From Alphaproteobacteria bacterium (GTDB lineage Bacteria > Pseudomonadota > Alphaproteobacteria > DSM-16000 > Inquilinaceae): a stretch of 64,000 nucleotides of DNA. Position numbers and translations under genes: made by a program. Below are positions 9,401 to 17,700 of the stretch, in pieces. Each line of letters starts with the position of its first letter. Position 1 is the stretch's first letter. Under the pieces are notes generated by a model that was given only the letters and a program-made list of their open reading frames with translations, was not told where the DNA came from and did no database searches. The stretch covers positions 1-64,000 of the forward strand of contig JANQSN010000029.1 of NCBI GenBank assembly GCA_028284045.1. The letters run 5' to 3'.

Positions 9401-9661
9401 CCCTTGTTGTTCGAGACCAGCCTGCAGGCTCAGTTCCTAATCCCCATGGCGATCACGCTCGTCTTCGGCCTGATGGTGACGACTTTCTTGGTCCTCTTGG
9501 TGGTGCCGGCGCTGATCACCATCCAGGAGGATGCCCGGCGCTTACGCTTGCGCTTGGTCGCCCGCCGGCGCCGCCGCGGCCGGGCGGCGCCGATGCCCCC
9601 CGCCGTCAGCCTGTCGAAAGGGCCGGCCGTCTCGGCACCGCGGTCCTCGTCGCGGCCTTGA
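6455..9661 (+). CDS. RND-family efflux permease
   Basis: Proton-driven inner-membrane exporter of 1068 residues, close to the usual size of about 1040. It shows the twofold RND layout. An N-terminal helix (NAANLLMILALVGGTIAL) is followed by a large periplasmic porter domain and six membrane helices. These include GIIMALGIVVDDAIVVGEHA, which carries the conserved acidic pair of the proton path, and a second half repeats the plan with GLSGILVNDSIIMVATID. The opening resembles the AcrB-like branch with a short N-terminus rather than heavy-metal CusA pumps. The C-terminal 40 residues are basic and variable. A long open frame on the opposite strand here is a shadow. Confidence 0.93.
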   Translation: MSPASLVRLFARHRNAANLLMILALVGGTIALDRLNRQFLPSVGFDFLQITVDWPGASAEDVEDGIIQAIEPEVRFIDGLKKLTANAYEGIGILVLEFDSGTDMQSALSDAESAVARLTTLPDDSEEPEISRFQLYETILRIAIHGPIPEAELKAHAETIRDDLIDRGIDRVNLFGARDEEIIVEVDPDTLLRLDLTLDMLADRLAALSQDIPLGSLEGGLERQLRTLERRPDAARLGELAVVTDASGRRLVLADIADIRDGFDDTEAFGLRNGQPAIELEVQRAVNADALDAAAVVDAYLAEQADAWPAGLVVEPFDTLADLIEERIALLIKNGVGGLVLVLAVLFLFLSARVAFWIALGIPISIMTAMVVMLATDQSINMLSLFGIIMALGIVVDDAIVVGEHAAHRSEAGLGPREAAEQGALAMLAPVTAATLTTIAAFLPLLLIGDIIGQIIGAIPIVIISILVASLIECFLILPAHMRNALNKEDLAHHRPNALRRRFDAAFDRFRAGRFRRLVETAVAWRYLTVATAVASFLLAVGVVAGDRVGFQFFPSPESEVVLADFAFAPGTPRETTRAMLAEAERALVVVEEGFADRAPDGLIETAFAKIGSGGGDFAETGDHIGSLHVEVPPADTRDVRIGEFLEAWRAEIRPMAGLERMIIRERIGGPPGRDLDVRLSGGSLDDLKAAAEAVADLLGRYPGVSDISDDLPYGRPETILELTPRGRALGFTTQDIAAQVRAAFEGVIADRFARGDDEVTLRLRLTTDDRGLAGLSALRLRTPDGSGEVALDDVVSTRSERGFLLIKREDGVREVSVTAEIDAAVADANAIVADLPAQGLDRIAADLAIDYRFAGKAEEQAETFADMQLGGIIGFAAIYIILAWVFASYGRPIVVMSVIPFGVIGAVLGHMLLGFDLTILSMIALLGLSGILVNDSIIMVATIDRHLAMPAKPVRDAVVDGTCERLRAVLLTSLTTIGGLTPLLFETSLQAQFLIPMAITLVFGLMVTTFLVLLVVPALITIQEDARRLRLRLVARRRRRGRAAPMPPAVSLSKGPAVSAPRSSSRP

Positions 9662-9761
9662 GGCCGGGCGCGATCACGCAACGGTGTTCCGGCAACGCCT
9701 TGACCCCGCCGGGCGGTCGGGTCACCTGAAGCGACCTCCGCGCCTTAGAGGAGCGCCGCCG

Positions 9762-10976
9762 ATGCGCCGTCCGATCGTCGCCGGCCTGATGGCCTTGCTG
9801 ACCGCCCTGCCCGCCGCCGCTACCGAGAGGGACGGCGAGACGGGCGACTGGCAGGCCGTGCTGGACGAAGCCGCGGGCCAGACCGTCTATTGGAACGCCT
9901 GGGCCGGTGACGCCGGCATCAACGACTATATCGCCTGGGTCGGCGAGGAGCTGGCCGAGCGCCACGACGTCACGCTGGTGCATGTCAAGGTCGCCGATAT
10001 CGCGGAGACCGTCGCGCGCGTGCTGGCCGAGCGCACCGCCGGGCGCGACGCCGACGGCTCGGTCGACCTGATGTGGCTGAACGGCGAAAACTTCGCGGCG
10101 ATGAAACGCGAAGGGCTGCTGGGCGCGCCCTTCACCCAGCATCTGCCGAATTTCGCCCTGGTCGACATCGCGGGCAAGCCGACCACGCTGGTCGACTTCA
10201 CCGTGCCGACCGACGGGCTGGAGAGCCCCTGGGGCATGGCGCAGTTCGTCTTCATGCATGATCGCGAGCGGGTCGCCGAGCCGCCCGCCAGCATGGAGGC
10301 GCTGGCCGACTGGGCGGTGGCCAATCCCGGCCGCTTCACCTATCCCCAGCCCCCGGACTTCATCGGCAGCACCTTCCTGAAGCAGGCGCTGATCGCCTTC
10401 GCGCCCGACCCCGCGGCGCTGGCCCGGCCGGTGGCGGAAGATACCTTCGGCCCCGCCACGGCGCCCCTGTGGGACTATCTCGACCGGCTGCACCCCGCGC
10501 TGTGGCGCGGCGGGCGCAGCTTTCCCGCCAGCGGGCCGGAGCTGCGGCGCCTCCTGGGCGACGGCGAGATCGACATCGCCTTGAGTTTTCAGCCTGCCGA
10601 GGCCTCGCGGATGATCGCCGATGGCCAGTTGCCGCCCACCATCGGCACCTTCGTGCTGGACGGCGGCACCATCGGCAACACGCATTTCGTGGCGATCCCC
10701 TACAACGCGACGGCCCGCGCCGGCGCGATGGTGGTGGCCAACTTCCTGCTGTCGCCGGAGGCCCAGGCGCGCAAGCTGGACCCGGCCTATTGGGGCGACT
10801 TCACGGTGCTCGACCTGGATGGCCTGTCCGACGCCGACCGCGCGCCGTTCGACGCCATCGACCTCGGGCCGGCGACGCTGGCGCCCGGCGACCTCGGCAC
10901 GCCGTTGCCGGAACCCCATCCGAGCTGGATGACCGAGCTGGAGGCCGCCTGGCTCGCCCGCTATGCCGGCGGCTGA
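9762..10976 (+). CDS. ynjB: YnjB-type ABC transporter substrate-binding protein
   Basis: Secreted binding protein of 404 residues with a signal peptide (IVAGLMALLTALPAAATE). The body matches the YnjB family through GQTVYWNAWAGDAGINDYI near the N-terminus, DLMWLNGENFAAMKREGLL, SPWGMAQFVFMHDRERV and a late PEPHPSWM. In E. coli ynjB is encoded with a fused permease (ynjC) and an ATPase (ynjD). Neither is present here, so this copy is an orphan or works with a transporter elsewhere. The ATG at 9762 is chosen because AGAGGAG lies 8 bases upstream and the signal peptide starts there; the frame itself is open further up. The ligand is not established for the family. Confidence 0.88.
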   Translation: MRRPIVAGLMALLTALPAAATERDGETGDWQAVLDEAAGQTVYWNAWAGDAGINDYIAWVGEELAERHDVTLVHVKVADIAETVARVLAERTAGRDADGSVDLMWLNGENFAAMKREGLLGAPFTQHLPNFALVDIAGKPTTLVDFTVPTDGLESPWGMAQFVFMHDRERVAEPPASMEALADWAVANPGRFTYPQPPDFIGSTFLKQALIAFAPDPAALARPVAEDTFGPATAPLWDYLDRLHPALWRGGRSFPASGPELRRLLGDGEIDIALSFQPAEASRMIADGQLPPTIGTFVLDGGTIGNTHFVAIPYNATARAGAMVVANFLLSPEAQARKLDPAYWGDFTVLDLDGLSDADRAPFDAIDLGPATLAPGDLGTPLPEPHPSWMTELEAAWLARYAGG

Positions 10977-11008
10977 CGGTTAGGTCTGTTTCGCTTGATC
11001 CCCTCGCG

Positions 11009-11052
11009 GCCTAGATCAACCTGCGTCCGAATGGACGCAGGTTGATCTAGGC
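11009..11052. terminator. Perfect 20-bp stem hairpin between convergent genes
   Basis: A 20-bp perfect stem (11009-11028 with 11033-11052) closed by a GAAT loop lies between the stop codons of the convergent ynjB and mlaC-family genes. It overlaps the last codons and the TAG of the mlaC-family gene. The symmetry suits a bidirectional terminator, although no T-run follows on either strand. The stem strand reads CCTAGATCAACCTGCGTCC. Confidence 0.65.
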
Positions 11053-11676
11053 ACCCTGGCGGGCGATCGCGGCGCGCAGCTCCGTCATCAGGGCGGCGTG
11101 GCCGCCGCGGCTCAGCACCGAGCCGTATTCGGCGCGCTGGCGCGACACCTCGCTGAGGCTGCCGTCGAGGATCACGTCGACGATGCGCCACGCCCCGCTG
11201 ACCTCGCGCACGACGTAGCTGATCTCGATGGGGCCTTCGACCGGCCGCAGGATCTGCGTGCGCACCAGCTCCGAGCCGCCGCGCACCGGCTCCGCCCCGC
11301 CGGTGACGAAGCGCTCGCCGGTGAAGTCGTCGAACCGGTTAGCATAGGTGGCGACGGAGAGGTCGCGGTAGGCCTCCACCAGCGCCGCGCGATCGGCTTC
11401 CGCAAAGCCGTCCCAATGCCGTCCGGCGACGATGCGGGCCATCAGCGGGAAGGCGAAGATCTCCGGCAGGGCCGCCGACAGCACGTCCCGACGTCCGCCA
11501 AAACCGAGGCTGCGCGCCTCCTGCATCACCGACATCAAGGTCTCGTGCAGCCGCTCCACGACCGCGGTGGGCCCGCCGTCCTGAGCCGCGGCCGGCCGGA
11601 CGCCGGGCAGGCCGGCCGCCAGCGGCAGCGCGCACAGCGCCGCCAGCAGATCGCGTCGATCGATCGTGCCGATCAC
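11047..11676 (-). CDS. MlaC/Ttg2D-family phospholipid-binding protein
   Basis: Periplasmic protein of 209 residues in the toluene-tolerance/MlaC family, whose members carry phospholipid between outer membrane and an ABC transporter. An N-terminal signal with a twin-arginine-like RRDLLAAL precedes the cleavage region PAAAQDGG. Family features include FPLMARIVAGRHWDGFAEADRAALVEAY and YVVREVSGAWRIVDVILDGSLSE near the end. No mlaA, mlaD, mlaE or mlaF gene is nearby, so it is not part of a local transport operon. HpnM, a related hopanoid-cluster protein, is the main alternative. The gene converges on ynjB and shares a hairpin with its 3' end. Confidence 0.85.
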   Translation of the reverse strand: MIGTIDRRDLLAALCALPLAAGLPGVRPAAAQDGGPTAVVERLHETLMSVMQEARSLGFGGRRDVLSAALPEIFAFPLMARIVAGRHWDGFAEADRAALVEAYRDLSVATYANRFDDFTGERFVTGGAEPVRGGSELVRTQILRPVEGPIEISYVVREVSGAWRIVDVILDGSLSEVSRQRAEYGSVLSRGGHAALMTELRAAIARQGA

Positions 11677-11780
11677 GGTGGTTTATCTCCGATTTGCGGG
11701 ACGGGGGCCGGGGGCCGCCCAACGGCAAGCCGGCACAGGACGGGGAAATTGCGGCCGATTTTCGGCGGGTCGGCCGCCCT

Positions 11781-13148
11781 CTACGCGTTCAGCCGGGCCA
11801 GCGCCGCGCGATAGGCGGCACCCACCGCCTCCTCCGCGCCGTGGCGACCGTCGCGCACGACCCAAGCCCCGCCGACCATCACGTCGCGCACCGGCAGCCG
11901 GTTGCCGCTGAACACGGCGGCGTCGGAGATCGCGTCGCCGGTGCGATCGACCATCGTCGCCAGCGCGTGGTCGAGCACCAGAAGATCGGCCCGGCTGCCC
12001 ATCTCGATACGGCCGACCGGCCGTCCGAGCGCCTGCGCACCCCCGTCCAGCGCCTGGCGCACCAGCGCCGCGCCGACCGACACGCCATCCTCGCCACCCG
12101 CGATATGGCGGCGGCGATGCACCAGCCGCTGGCCGTATTCCAGCCAGCGCAGCTCCTCCCACGGGCTGACCGAGACATGGCTGTCGGAGCCGATGGCGAA
12201 CTTGCCCCCGGCACCGAGATAGACTGGCAGGTTGAACAGCCCGTCGCCGAGATTGGCCTCCGTCGTCGGGCACAACCCGGCGACCGCGTCGCTGGCGGCG
12301 AGCGCCCGGGTCTCCGCATCCGTCATGTGAGTCGCGTGCACCAGGCACCAGCGGCCATCGATCGGGGTTTCCGACAAGAGCCATTCCACCGGCCGGGCAC
12401 CGCACCAGGCGAGGCACTGGTCGACCTCGCCGGTCTGCTCGGCGACATGGATATGCACCGGCATCATCCGGTCGATCGCCTGGGTGCCGGCGATGATGAC
12501 GGCAAGCTCCTCCGGCGCGACGGCGCGCAGGCTGTGCGGCGCGATGCCGAAGCGCAGATTGGGATCGTCGTCGCCATGCTCGCGCAGCAGGGATTCCAGG
12601 ATGCCGAGCAGCCGGCCGGGATCGCAGACCAGGCGCGCCTGCTCCGGTGCCGGGGGCTGGCCGCCGAAGCCGCCATGGCTGTAGAGCACCGGCAGCAGCG
12701 TCATCCCGATGCCGACCCGGCGCGCGCCGCCGATCACCCGATGCGCCATCTCCGCCGGATCGGCGTAGGGCACGCCGCGATGGTCGTGGTGCAGATAGTG
12801 GAATTCGCCGACCGCGGTATAGCCGGCCTTCAGCATCTCCAGATAGACCTGTGCGGCGATCGCCCCGACATCGTCCGGCTCCAGCCGGTCGAGGAAGCGG
12901 TACATCAGCGACCGCCATCCCCAGAAATCGCCCCCGCCCTCGGCCAGCCCGGCCATCGCCCGCTGAAAGGCATGGCTGTGGGCATTGGGCAGGCCGGGCA
13001 TGACCGGGCCCGTCAGATGCTCCGCCCCGCCCGGCGCCGCACCGACGACGACGGCGATGATGTCGCCGGCGCCGGAGACATCGATGGTGACGTCATTGGC
13101 CCACCCATCGGGCAGCAGCGCGTGTTGGGCGTGATACGACGTCGGCAT
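11781..13148 (-). CDS. hutF: Formimidoylglutamate deiminase
   Basis: Cytoplasmic amidohydrolase of 455 residues. It deiminates N-formimidoyl-L-glutamate to N-formyl-L-glutamate in the five-step histidine degradation route. Metal-site motifs are present in family order: NAHSHAFQR (H57, H59), VHIHVAEQ (residues 231-238), LVHATH (269-274) and GSDSHVSVSPWEELR (D322). The start is set at the ATG at 13148, where the family N-terminus begins and an AGGA lies upstream; the frame is open for another 78 codons without family similarity. No other hut genes (hutU, hutH, hutG, hutI) are in the window, so it stands alone here. It is divergent from ffh. Confidence 0.93.
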   Translation of the reverse strand: MPTSYHAQHALLPDGWANDVTIDVSGAGDIIAVVVGAAPGGAEHLTGPVMPGLPNAHSHAFQRAMAGLAEGGGDFWGWRSLMYRFLDRLEPDDVGAIAAQVYLEMLKAGYTAVGEFHYLHHDHRGVPYADPAEMAHRVIGGARRVGIGMTLLPVLYSHGGFGGQPPAPEQARLVCDPGRLLGILESLLREHGDDDPNLRFGIAPHSLRAVAPEELAVIIAGTQAIDRMMPVHIHVAEQTGEVDQCLAWCGARPVEWLLSETPIDGRWCLVHATHMTDAETRALAASDAVAGLCPTTEANLGDGLFNLPVYLGAGGKFAIGSDSHVSVSPWEELRWLEYGQRLVHRRRHIAGGEDGVSVGAALVRQALDGGAQALGRPVGRIEMGSRADLLVLDHALATMVDRTGDAISDAAVFSGNRLPVRDVMVGGAWVVRDGRHGAEEAVGAAYRAALARLNA

Positions 13149-13276
13149 GACGGTGACAGTCCTGAAAGCGGGCGGGGGGATCGATCGTGCCGGCCCGGTT
13201 CCCCACCGGACCGCCGTCGCCGTCCCAGACCTTAGAGCAGCGGCACGCGATCGGCGCGCCCGAATCGGCACCGAGA

Positions 13277-13306
13277 TTGACAATCGGCGCCCGGGCACGC
13301 TATCAG
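13277..13306 (+). promoter_or_regulatory. Candidate sigma-70 promoter of the ffh operon
   Basis: A consensus -35 hexamer TTGACA (13277-13282) is followed after 18 bases by TATCAG (13301-13306), which matches four of six -10 positions. It lies about 120 bases upstream of the ffh start in the hutF-ffh divergent gap. It is the best promoter-like match in that gap, but it was found by eye. Confidence 0.5.
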
Positions 13307-13427
13307 CACGGCCGTCACGTCGCGCGCGCCGCGCCGTCGACCGTGCCCGAAGGGCCGCCGCCAGTCCGCGAGTGTCGCGCACTGGCGTTTTTTGCGTTGT
13401 CGTGACCGCAACCCGGGACCGTCACCG

Positions 13428-14852
13428 ATGTTCGAGGGCCTGTCCGGCCGTTTCGGCGATATCTTCGATCGGCTGCGCCGCCGCGGCGCGCTGAGCGAGG
13501 AGGACGTATCGGCTGCGCTGCGCGAGGTCCGCGTGGCGCTGTTGGAGGCCGATGTCGCCCTGCCGGTGGTCAAGGACTTCGTGGCCGCCGTGCGCCAGCG
13601 CGCCGTCGGCCAGGAGGTGCTGCGCTCGGTCACCCCCGGCCAGCAGGTCATCAAGATCGTCCACGACCAACTCGTCGCCATGCTGGGCGGCGAGGATCAG
13701 CCGGCCGACCCCGTCCCGCCCGGCGAGGCGAAGCTGCCGCTGAACCTGAACGCCGTGCCGCCGGTGCCGCTGTTGCTGGCCGGCCTGCAGGGCTCCGGCA
13801 AGACCACCACGGCGGCAAAGATCGCGCTGCGCCTGAAGACCCGCGAGGCGAAGAAGGTCCTGCTGGCCTCGCTGGACACCCGCCGCCCGGCGGCGCAGGA
13901 GCAGCTTCGCGTGCTGGGCGAGCAGGTCGGCGTCGACAGCCTGCCGATCGTCAAGGGCCAGCAACCCTTGGAGATCGCCACCCGCGCGCTAGAAAGCGCC
14001 CGGCTGCGCGGTTTCGACGTGGTCATCCTCGACACCGCCGGCCGGCTGTCCATCGACCAGGAGCTGATGGACGAGGTGAAGGCCGTCGCCGACCTCGCCC
14101 GGCCATCGGAAACCCTGCTGGTGGCCGACGCGATGACCGGCCAGGACGCCGTGGCCGTCGCCCAGGCGTTCCACGACAAGCTCGACCTGACCGGCATCGT
14201 GCTGACCCGCGTCGACGGCGATGCCCGCGGCGGTGCGGCCTTGTCCATGCGCGCCGTGACCGGCCGGCCGATCAAGATGATCGGCGTCGGCGAGAAGGCC
14301 GACGCGCTGGAGGCCTTCCACCCCGACCGCATCGCCGGGCGCATCCTCGGCATGGGCGACGTGGTCAGCCTGGTGGAGCGCGCCGCGGAGTCCATCGAGA
14401 AGGACGAGGCGGAGAAGCTGGCCCGCAAGATGCAGAAGGGCAGCTTCGATCTGGAGGACATGGCCAGCCAGTTCCGCCAGATGCGGAAGCTGGGCGGGCT
14501 GGGCGGCGTGCTCGGCATGCTGCCCGGCGTCGGCAAGCTGAAGAACCAGCTCAAGGACGCCCAGATCGACGACGGCCTGCTGAAGCGCCAGGAGGCGATC
14601 ATCCTGTCGATGACGCCGCACGAGCGGCGCAATCCCAAGGTCATCCACGCCTCGCGCAAGCGGCGCATCGCCGCCGGGTCCGGCACCTCGGTGCAGGACG
14701 TCAACCGCCTGCTGAAGCAGCACCAGCAGATGGCCGACATGATGAAGCGCATGAAGAAGGGCGGGGCGAAGGGCATGATGAAGGGGCTGCCGGGCGGCCT
14801 GCCCGGCAACCTGCCGCCGGGGCTGATGCCGCCGGGGGGCTTCAAGCTGTGA
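13428..14852 (+). CDS. ffh: Signal recognition particle protein Ffh
   Basis: SRP GTPase that binds 4.5S RNA and signal sequences of nascent membrane proteins and hands ribosomes to FtsY. The 474-residue product has the N-domain helices (1-100), the G-domain P-loop LQGSGKTTTAAK (from about 120), the closed motifs DTRRPAAQEQL and DTAGR, then TRVDGDARGG. The methionine-rich M domain (from about 320) includes GMLPGVGKLKNQL and RRIAAGSG, and ends in a GKM-rich tail. The ATG at 13428 is chosen because the N domain begins there. Gene order ffh-(VOC)-rpsP-rimM-trmD-rplS is the classic ribosome-related operon with one extra gene. Confidence 0.98.
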   Translation: MFEGLSGRFGDIFDRLRRRGALSEEDVSAALREVRVALLEADVALPVVKDFVAAVRQRAVGQEVLRSVTPGQQVIKIVHDQLVAMLGGEDQPADPVPPGEAKLPLNLNAVPPVPLLLAGLQGSGKTTTAAKIALRLKTREAKKVLLASLDTRRPAAQEQLRVLGEQVGVDSLPIVKGQQPLEIATRALESARLRGFDVVILDTAGRLSIDQELMDEVKAVADLARPSETLLVADAMTGQDAVAVAQAFHDKLDLTGIVLTRVDGDARGGAALSMRAVTGRPIKMIGVGEKADALEAFHPDRIAGRILGMGDVVSLVERAAESIEKDEAEKLARKMQKGSFDLEDMASQFRQMRKLGGLGGVLGMLPGVGKLKNQLKDAQIDDGLLKRQEAIILSMTPHERRNPKVIHASRKRRIAAGSGTSVQDVNRLLKQHQQMADMMKRMKKGGAKGMMKGLPGGLPGNLPPGLMPPGGFKL

Positions 14853-15262
14853 TCGACCATCTCTCGGTGGCCGTGCGCGACATGGCGCGCTCGCGCACCT
14901 TCTACGACGCGGTGATGGCCGCGCTCGGCCACGCCCGGCTGATGAACGAAGAGAACGAGGTGTTCGTCTCTTCGGGCTACGGCATCGCCGGCAGCCACGA
15001 ACCCGGCTTCTGGATCGGCGCCGACAGCGTGCCCCGACCCGATGCAGCGACGGAGGTGCTGGCGCCGATGGGCCAGCATATCGCCTTCGCCGCCGGCACC
15101 CGCGCCCAGGTGGACGCCTTCCACGCCGCCGGCTTGGCCGCCGGCGGCCAGGACAACGGCGCGCCCGGGCTGCGCCCGCACTATCACGACAACTACTACG
15201 CCGGCTTCCTGATCGACCCGGACGGCCACCATGTCGAGGCCGTCTGCCACACACCGGACTGA
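14849..15262 (+). CDS. VOC-family (glyoxalase-fold) protein
   Basis: Protein of 137 residues in the vicinal-oxygen-chelate superfamily. It opens with MIDHLSVAVRDMARSRTFYDAVMAALG, a typical first beta-alpha-beta unit, has a mid His in HIAFAAGTRAQVDAFH, and closes with HYHDNYYAGFLIDPDGHHVEAVCH, containing the usual metal-ligand Glu. The reaction cannot be assigned; many such proteins are lyases, dioxygenases or resistance proteins. Its GTG start overlaps the ffh stop (GTGA), so it is coupled to ffh, and 57 bases separate it from rpsP. The insertion of this gene in a highly conserved operon is unusual and is reported as a finding. Confidence 0.85.
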   Translation: MIDHLSVAVRDMARSRTFYDAVMAALGHARLMNEENEVFVSSGYGIAGSHEPGFWIGADSVPRPDAATEVLAPMGQHIAFAAGTRAQVDAFHAAGLAAGGQDNGAPGLRPHYHDNYYAGFLIDPDGHHVEAVCHTPD

Positions 15263-15319
15263 CCCGGCCCGCGCGCCGGAAACCCGAACCGCTATGGACA
15301 ACCAAGGACAAATAGCCCG

Positions 15320-15763
15320 ATGAGCGTGAAGATCCGATTGGCCCGGGGCGGCGCGAAGAAGCGCCCCTTCTACAGCATCGTCGTCGCCGACGTGCGCAGC
15401 CCGCGCGACGGGCGCTTCATCGAGAAGATCGGCACCTACAACCCGATGCTGCCGCGCGACCACCCGGATCGCGTCACGGTGAAGACGGAGCGGGCGCGCC
15501 ACTGGCTGTCGGTCGGCGCCCAGCCCACCGACCGGGTCGCCCGCTTCCTCGGCCAGGCCGAGATCATCACCATGCCCGTGGCGCGCGAGAACCCGAAGAA
15601 GGCGCAGCCCAAGGCCAAGGCGCAGGAGCGCCTGAAGGCCGCGGCGGAGGCCGCCAAGGCCGCCGACGAAGCACCCGCGCCGGCCGCCGACGCCGAGGCG
15701 TCCGCCGAGGCGCCCGCCGAAGCACCGGCCGACGCGCCTGCTGAGGCGTCGGCGGAGGCCTGA
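15320..15763 (+). CDS. rpsP: 30S ribosomal protein S16
   Basis: Small-subunit ribosomal protein. Residues 1-80 are canonical S16: [21 protein letters not shown], then [14 protein letters not shown] and [20 protein letters not shown]. The 147-residue length exceeds the usual 80-100 because of a C-terminal extension that is lysine-rich at first and then a low-complexity Ala/Glu/Pro tract (repeats of the type [12 protein letters not shown]). Such tails occur in several alphaproteobacteria and are likely disordered. It is followed by rimM after 38 bases. Confidence 0.98.
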   Translation: MSVKIRLARGGAKKRPFYSIVVADVRSPRDGRFIEKIGTYNPMLPRDHPDRVTVKTERARHWLSVGAQPTDRVARFLGQAEIITMPVARENPKKAQPKAKAQERLKAAAEAAKAADEAPAPAADAEASAEAPAEAPADAPAEASAEA

Positions 15764-15801
15764 CCGGCCTTTCGCGCCCTCTCTCGCCCGGACCCGGACC
15801 C

Positions 15802-16380
15802 ATGGCCAGCAGCCCCGCGACTGCCCGCGTCTGCGTCGGTACGATTACCGGCCCGCATGGCGTGCGCGGTCTCATCCGGGTCAAGCCGTTCACCGTCGAT
15901 CCGGCCGGCATCACAGCCTATGGCCCGCCGACCGACGAGGCCGGGCGCCGGCGCTTCGAACTGACCTTGATGAACGCGCATAAGGGCCAGTGGATCGCCC
16001 GGATCGACGGCATCGCCGACCGCACCGCGGCGGAGGCGCTGGCCGGCACGCGGCTTTATGTCGAGCGCGGACGGCTGCCGGAACCGGAAGAGGACGCCTA
16101 CTACCACGCGGACCTGTTGGGTCTGCCGGCCCGCGACCCGATGGGGCGCCCCATAGGCCGGGTGCGCGCCCTCTACGACTTCGGTGCGGGCGATGTGATC
16201 GAGCTGGCCTTGGACGCCGGCGGCACGGCCACCCTGCCCTTCTCGCGCGCCGCCGTGCCGGAGGTCGATCTGGCAGCCGGACATATCGTCGTCGTGCTGG
16301 AGACCGAAGACCCGAAGGCCGAGGGAACCATGCCAGGCGAGCCCGCGCCGGCGCACCGGCCGGCGGAGGCGGTGCGATGA
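15802..16380 (+). CDS. rimM: Ribosome maturation factor RimM
   Basis: Binds S19 and assists maturation of the 30S head. The N-terminal domain begins [21 protein letters not shown], and the C-terminal PRC-barrel contains [32 protein letters not shown] and the strand [13 protein letters not shown]. The length of 192 residues is slightly above average because of a charged, proline-rich tail. Its TGA overlaps the ATG of trmD (ATGA), which supports coupled translation. Confidence 0.96.
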   Translation: MASSPATARVCVGTITGPHGVRGLIRVKPFTVDPAGITAYGPPTDEAGRRRFELTLMNAHKGQWIARIDGIADRTAAEALAGTRLYVERGRLPEPEEDAYYHADLLGLPARDPMGRPIGRVRALYDFGAGDVIELALDAGGTATLPFSRAAVPEVDLAAGHIVVVLETEDPKAEGTMPGEPAPAHRPAEAVR

Positions 16381-17264
16381 GCCGCCAGGACACCCAAGGC
16401 GCGGCCGAGGCGCCGTGGACCGCCCGGGTGCTGACCGTGTTCCCGGAGATGTTCCCCGGCCCGCTCGGCGAGAGCCTGGCCGGCCGGGCGCTGGCCCGCG
16501 GCGACTGGCGGCTGACGGTGCACGACATCCGCGATGCGGCCGAGCCGCCGCACCGCCGGGTCGACGACGCCCCCTTCGGCGGCGGCCCGGGCATGGTGAT
16601 GCGCCCCTCCGTCGCCGACCGGGCGATCCGCCTTGTGGAAGGGCTGGAGGCCGGCCGGCACACGCTGCCGCTGATCTACCTGACCCCGCGCGGCCGCCCG
16701 CTCGACCAAACGATGGTGGCGGAACTGGCGGCGGGCGAGGGCGTGATCCTGCTGTGCGGCCGCTATGAAGGCGTCGACGAGCGGGTCCTGGAGGCCCATG
16801 GCGCGATCGAGGTCAGCCTCGGCGACTTCGTGCTGTCGGGCGGCGAGCCGGCGGCGCTGTGCCTGATCGATGCGGTCGTCCGGCTGCTGCCCGGCGTGAT
16901 GGGCAACCAGACCAGCGCCGGCGAGGAGAGCTTCGCCAACGGCCTTCTGGAGTATCCGCACTACACCCGTCCGGCCGAATGGACCGGCAGCGACGGCATT
17001 CCCCGCCGGGTGCCGGACGTCCTGCTGTCGGGCCATCACGCCGAAGTCGGCGCCTGGCGCCTGTCGGAGGCGGAGACCACGACCCGCATCCGCCGCCCGG
17101 ACCTGTGGGCCCGCTACATGCGTTCCCAGGCCGACGCGATGACGACCCCCAACCCGGCGCCGGCCCGGCGCCCGGCCCCACAGCCCGCCCAACACTCCGA
17201 CGTTGCGCACCGCGGCAAGGAACCCGCCGAGGCGCCGCGATCCAAGGACCGGCAAACCGCCTGA
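16377..17264 (+). CDS. trmD: tRNA (guanine-37-N1)-methyltransferase
   Basis: SPOUT methyltransferase that places m1G at position 37 of tRNAs to prevent frameshifting, using S-adenosylmethionine. Visible signatures are [14 protein letters not shown] at the start, [15 protein letters not shown], the knot region [13 protein letters not shown] and [15 protein letters not shown], and the family segment [25 protein letters not shown]. The 295-residue length includes about 40 extra C-terminal residues rich in Pro, Ala and basic side chains. The ATG overlaps the rimM stop; the frame is open upstream but family similarity starts here. rplS follows after 20 bases. Confidence 0.97.
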   Translation: MSRQDTQGAAEAPWTARVLTVFPEMFPGPLGESLAGRALARGDWRLTVHDIRDAAEPPHRRVDDAPFGGGPGMVMRPSVADRAIRLVEGLEAGRHTLPLIYLTPRGRPLDQTMVAELAAGEGVILLCGRYEGVDERVLEAHGAIEVSLGDFVLSGGEPAALCLIDAVVRLLPGVMGNQTSAGEESFANGLLEYPHYTRPAEWTGSDGIPRRVPDVLLSGHHAEVGAWRLSEAETTTRIRRPDLWARYMRSQADAMTTPNPAPARRPAPQPAQHSDVAHRGKEPAEAPRSKDRQTA

Positions 17265-17284
17265 TCAGCAAAGAGAGACCAGCG

Positions 17285-17680
17285 ATGAACATCCTCCAAC
17301 AGATCGAGCAGGAGCAGATCGGCAAGCTCACCGAAGAGAAGCCGATCCCCGAGTTCGGCCCAGGCGACACGGTGCGCGTGAACGTGAAGGTCGTGGAAGG
17401 CACGCGCGAGCGGATCCAGGCCTTCGAGGGCGTGTGCATCGGCCGCAAGAATGCCGGCCTCAACAGCGCCTTCACCGTGCGCAAGATCTCCTACGGCGAA
17501 GGGGTGGAGCGTGTGTTCCCCCTCTACAGCCCGCGGCTCGACAGCATCCAGGTGATCCGGCGCGGCGCGGTGCGCCGGGCGAAGCTCTATTACCTGCGCT
17601 CGCGCCGCGGCAAGTCGGCCCGCATCGCCGAGAAGCGCGACCCGCGCCCGGCCAAGGACACCGCCAAGGCGAAGAGCTGA
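17285..17680 (+). CDS. rplS: 50S ribosomal protein L19
   Basis: Large-subunit protein at the 30S-50S interface. Conserved text includes [45 protein letters not shown] and [18 protein letters not shown], ending with the basic [17 protein letters not shown]. The length is 131 residues, with a short charged tail beyond the usual 115. The ATG at 17285 follows AAAGAGAGACC, a usable ribosome site. It is the last ribosomal gene of the run. Confidence 0.97.
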   Translation: MNILQQIEQEQIGKLTEEKPIPEFGPGDTVRVNVKVVEGTRERIQAFEGVCIGRKNAGLNSAFTVRKISYGEGVERVFPLYSPRLDSIQVIRRGAVRRAKLYYLRSRRGKSARIAEKRDPRPAKDTAKAKS

Positions 17681-17700
17681 CCGAGCCGCGGGCGTTGTCG

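Noticed and set aside
7873..9729. 618-codon open frame overlapping the RND permease in another phase
   Set aside because: Composed mainly of Arg, Gly, Ala and Pro, the pattern of an out-of-phase reading of GC-rich codons, with no domain similarity.
13697..15502. 601-codon minus-strand frame across ffh, the VOC gene and rpsP
   Set aside because: It covers three well-supported plus-strand genes and shows no protein family.
15990..16376. Longer trmD starting inside rimM
   Set aside because: The added 129 codons are an out-of-phase reading of rimM; TrmD similarity starts after the ATG at 16377.
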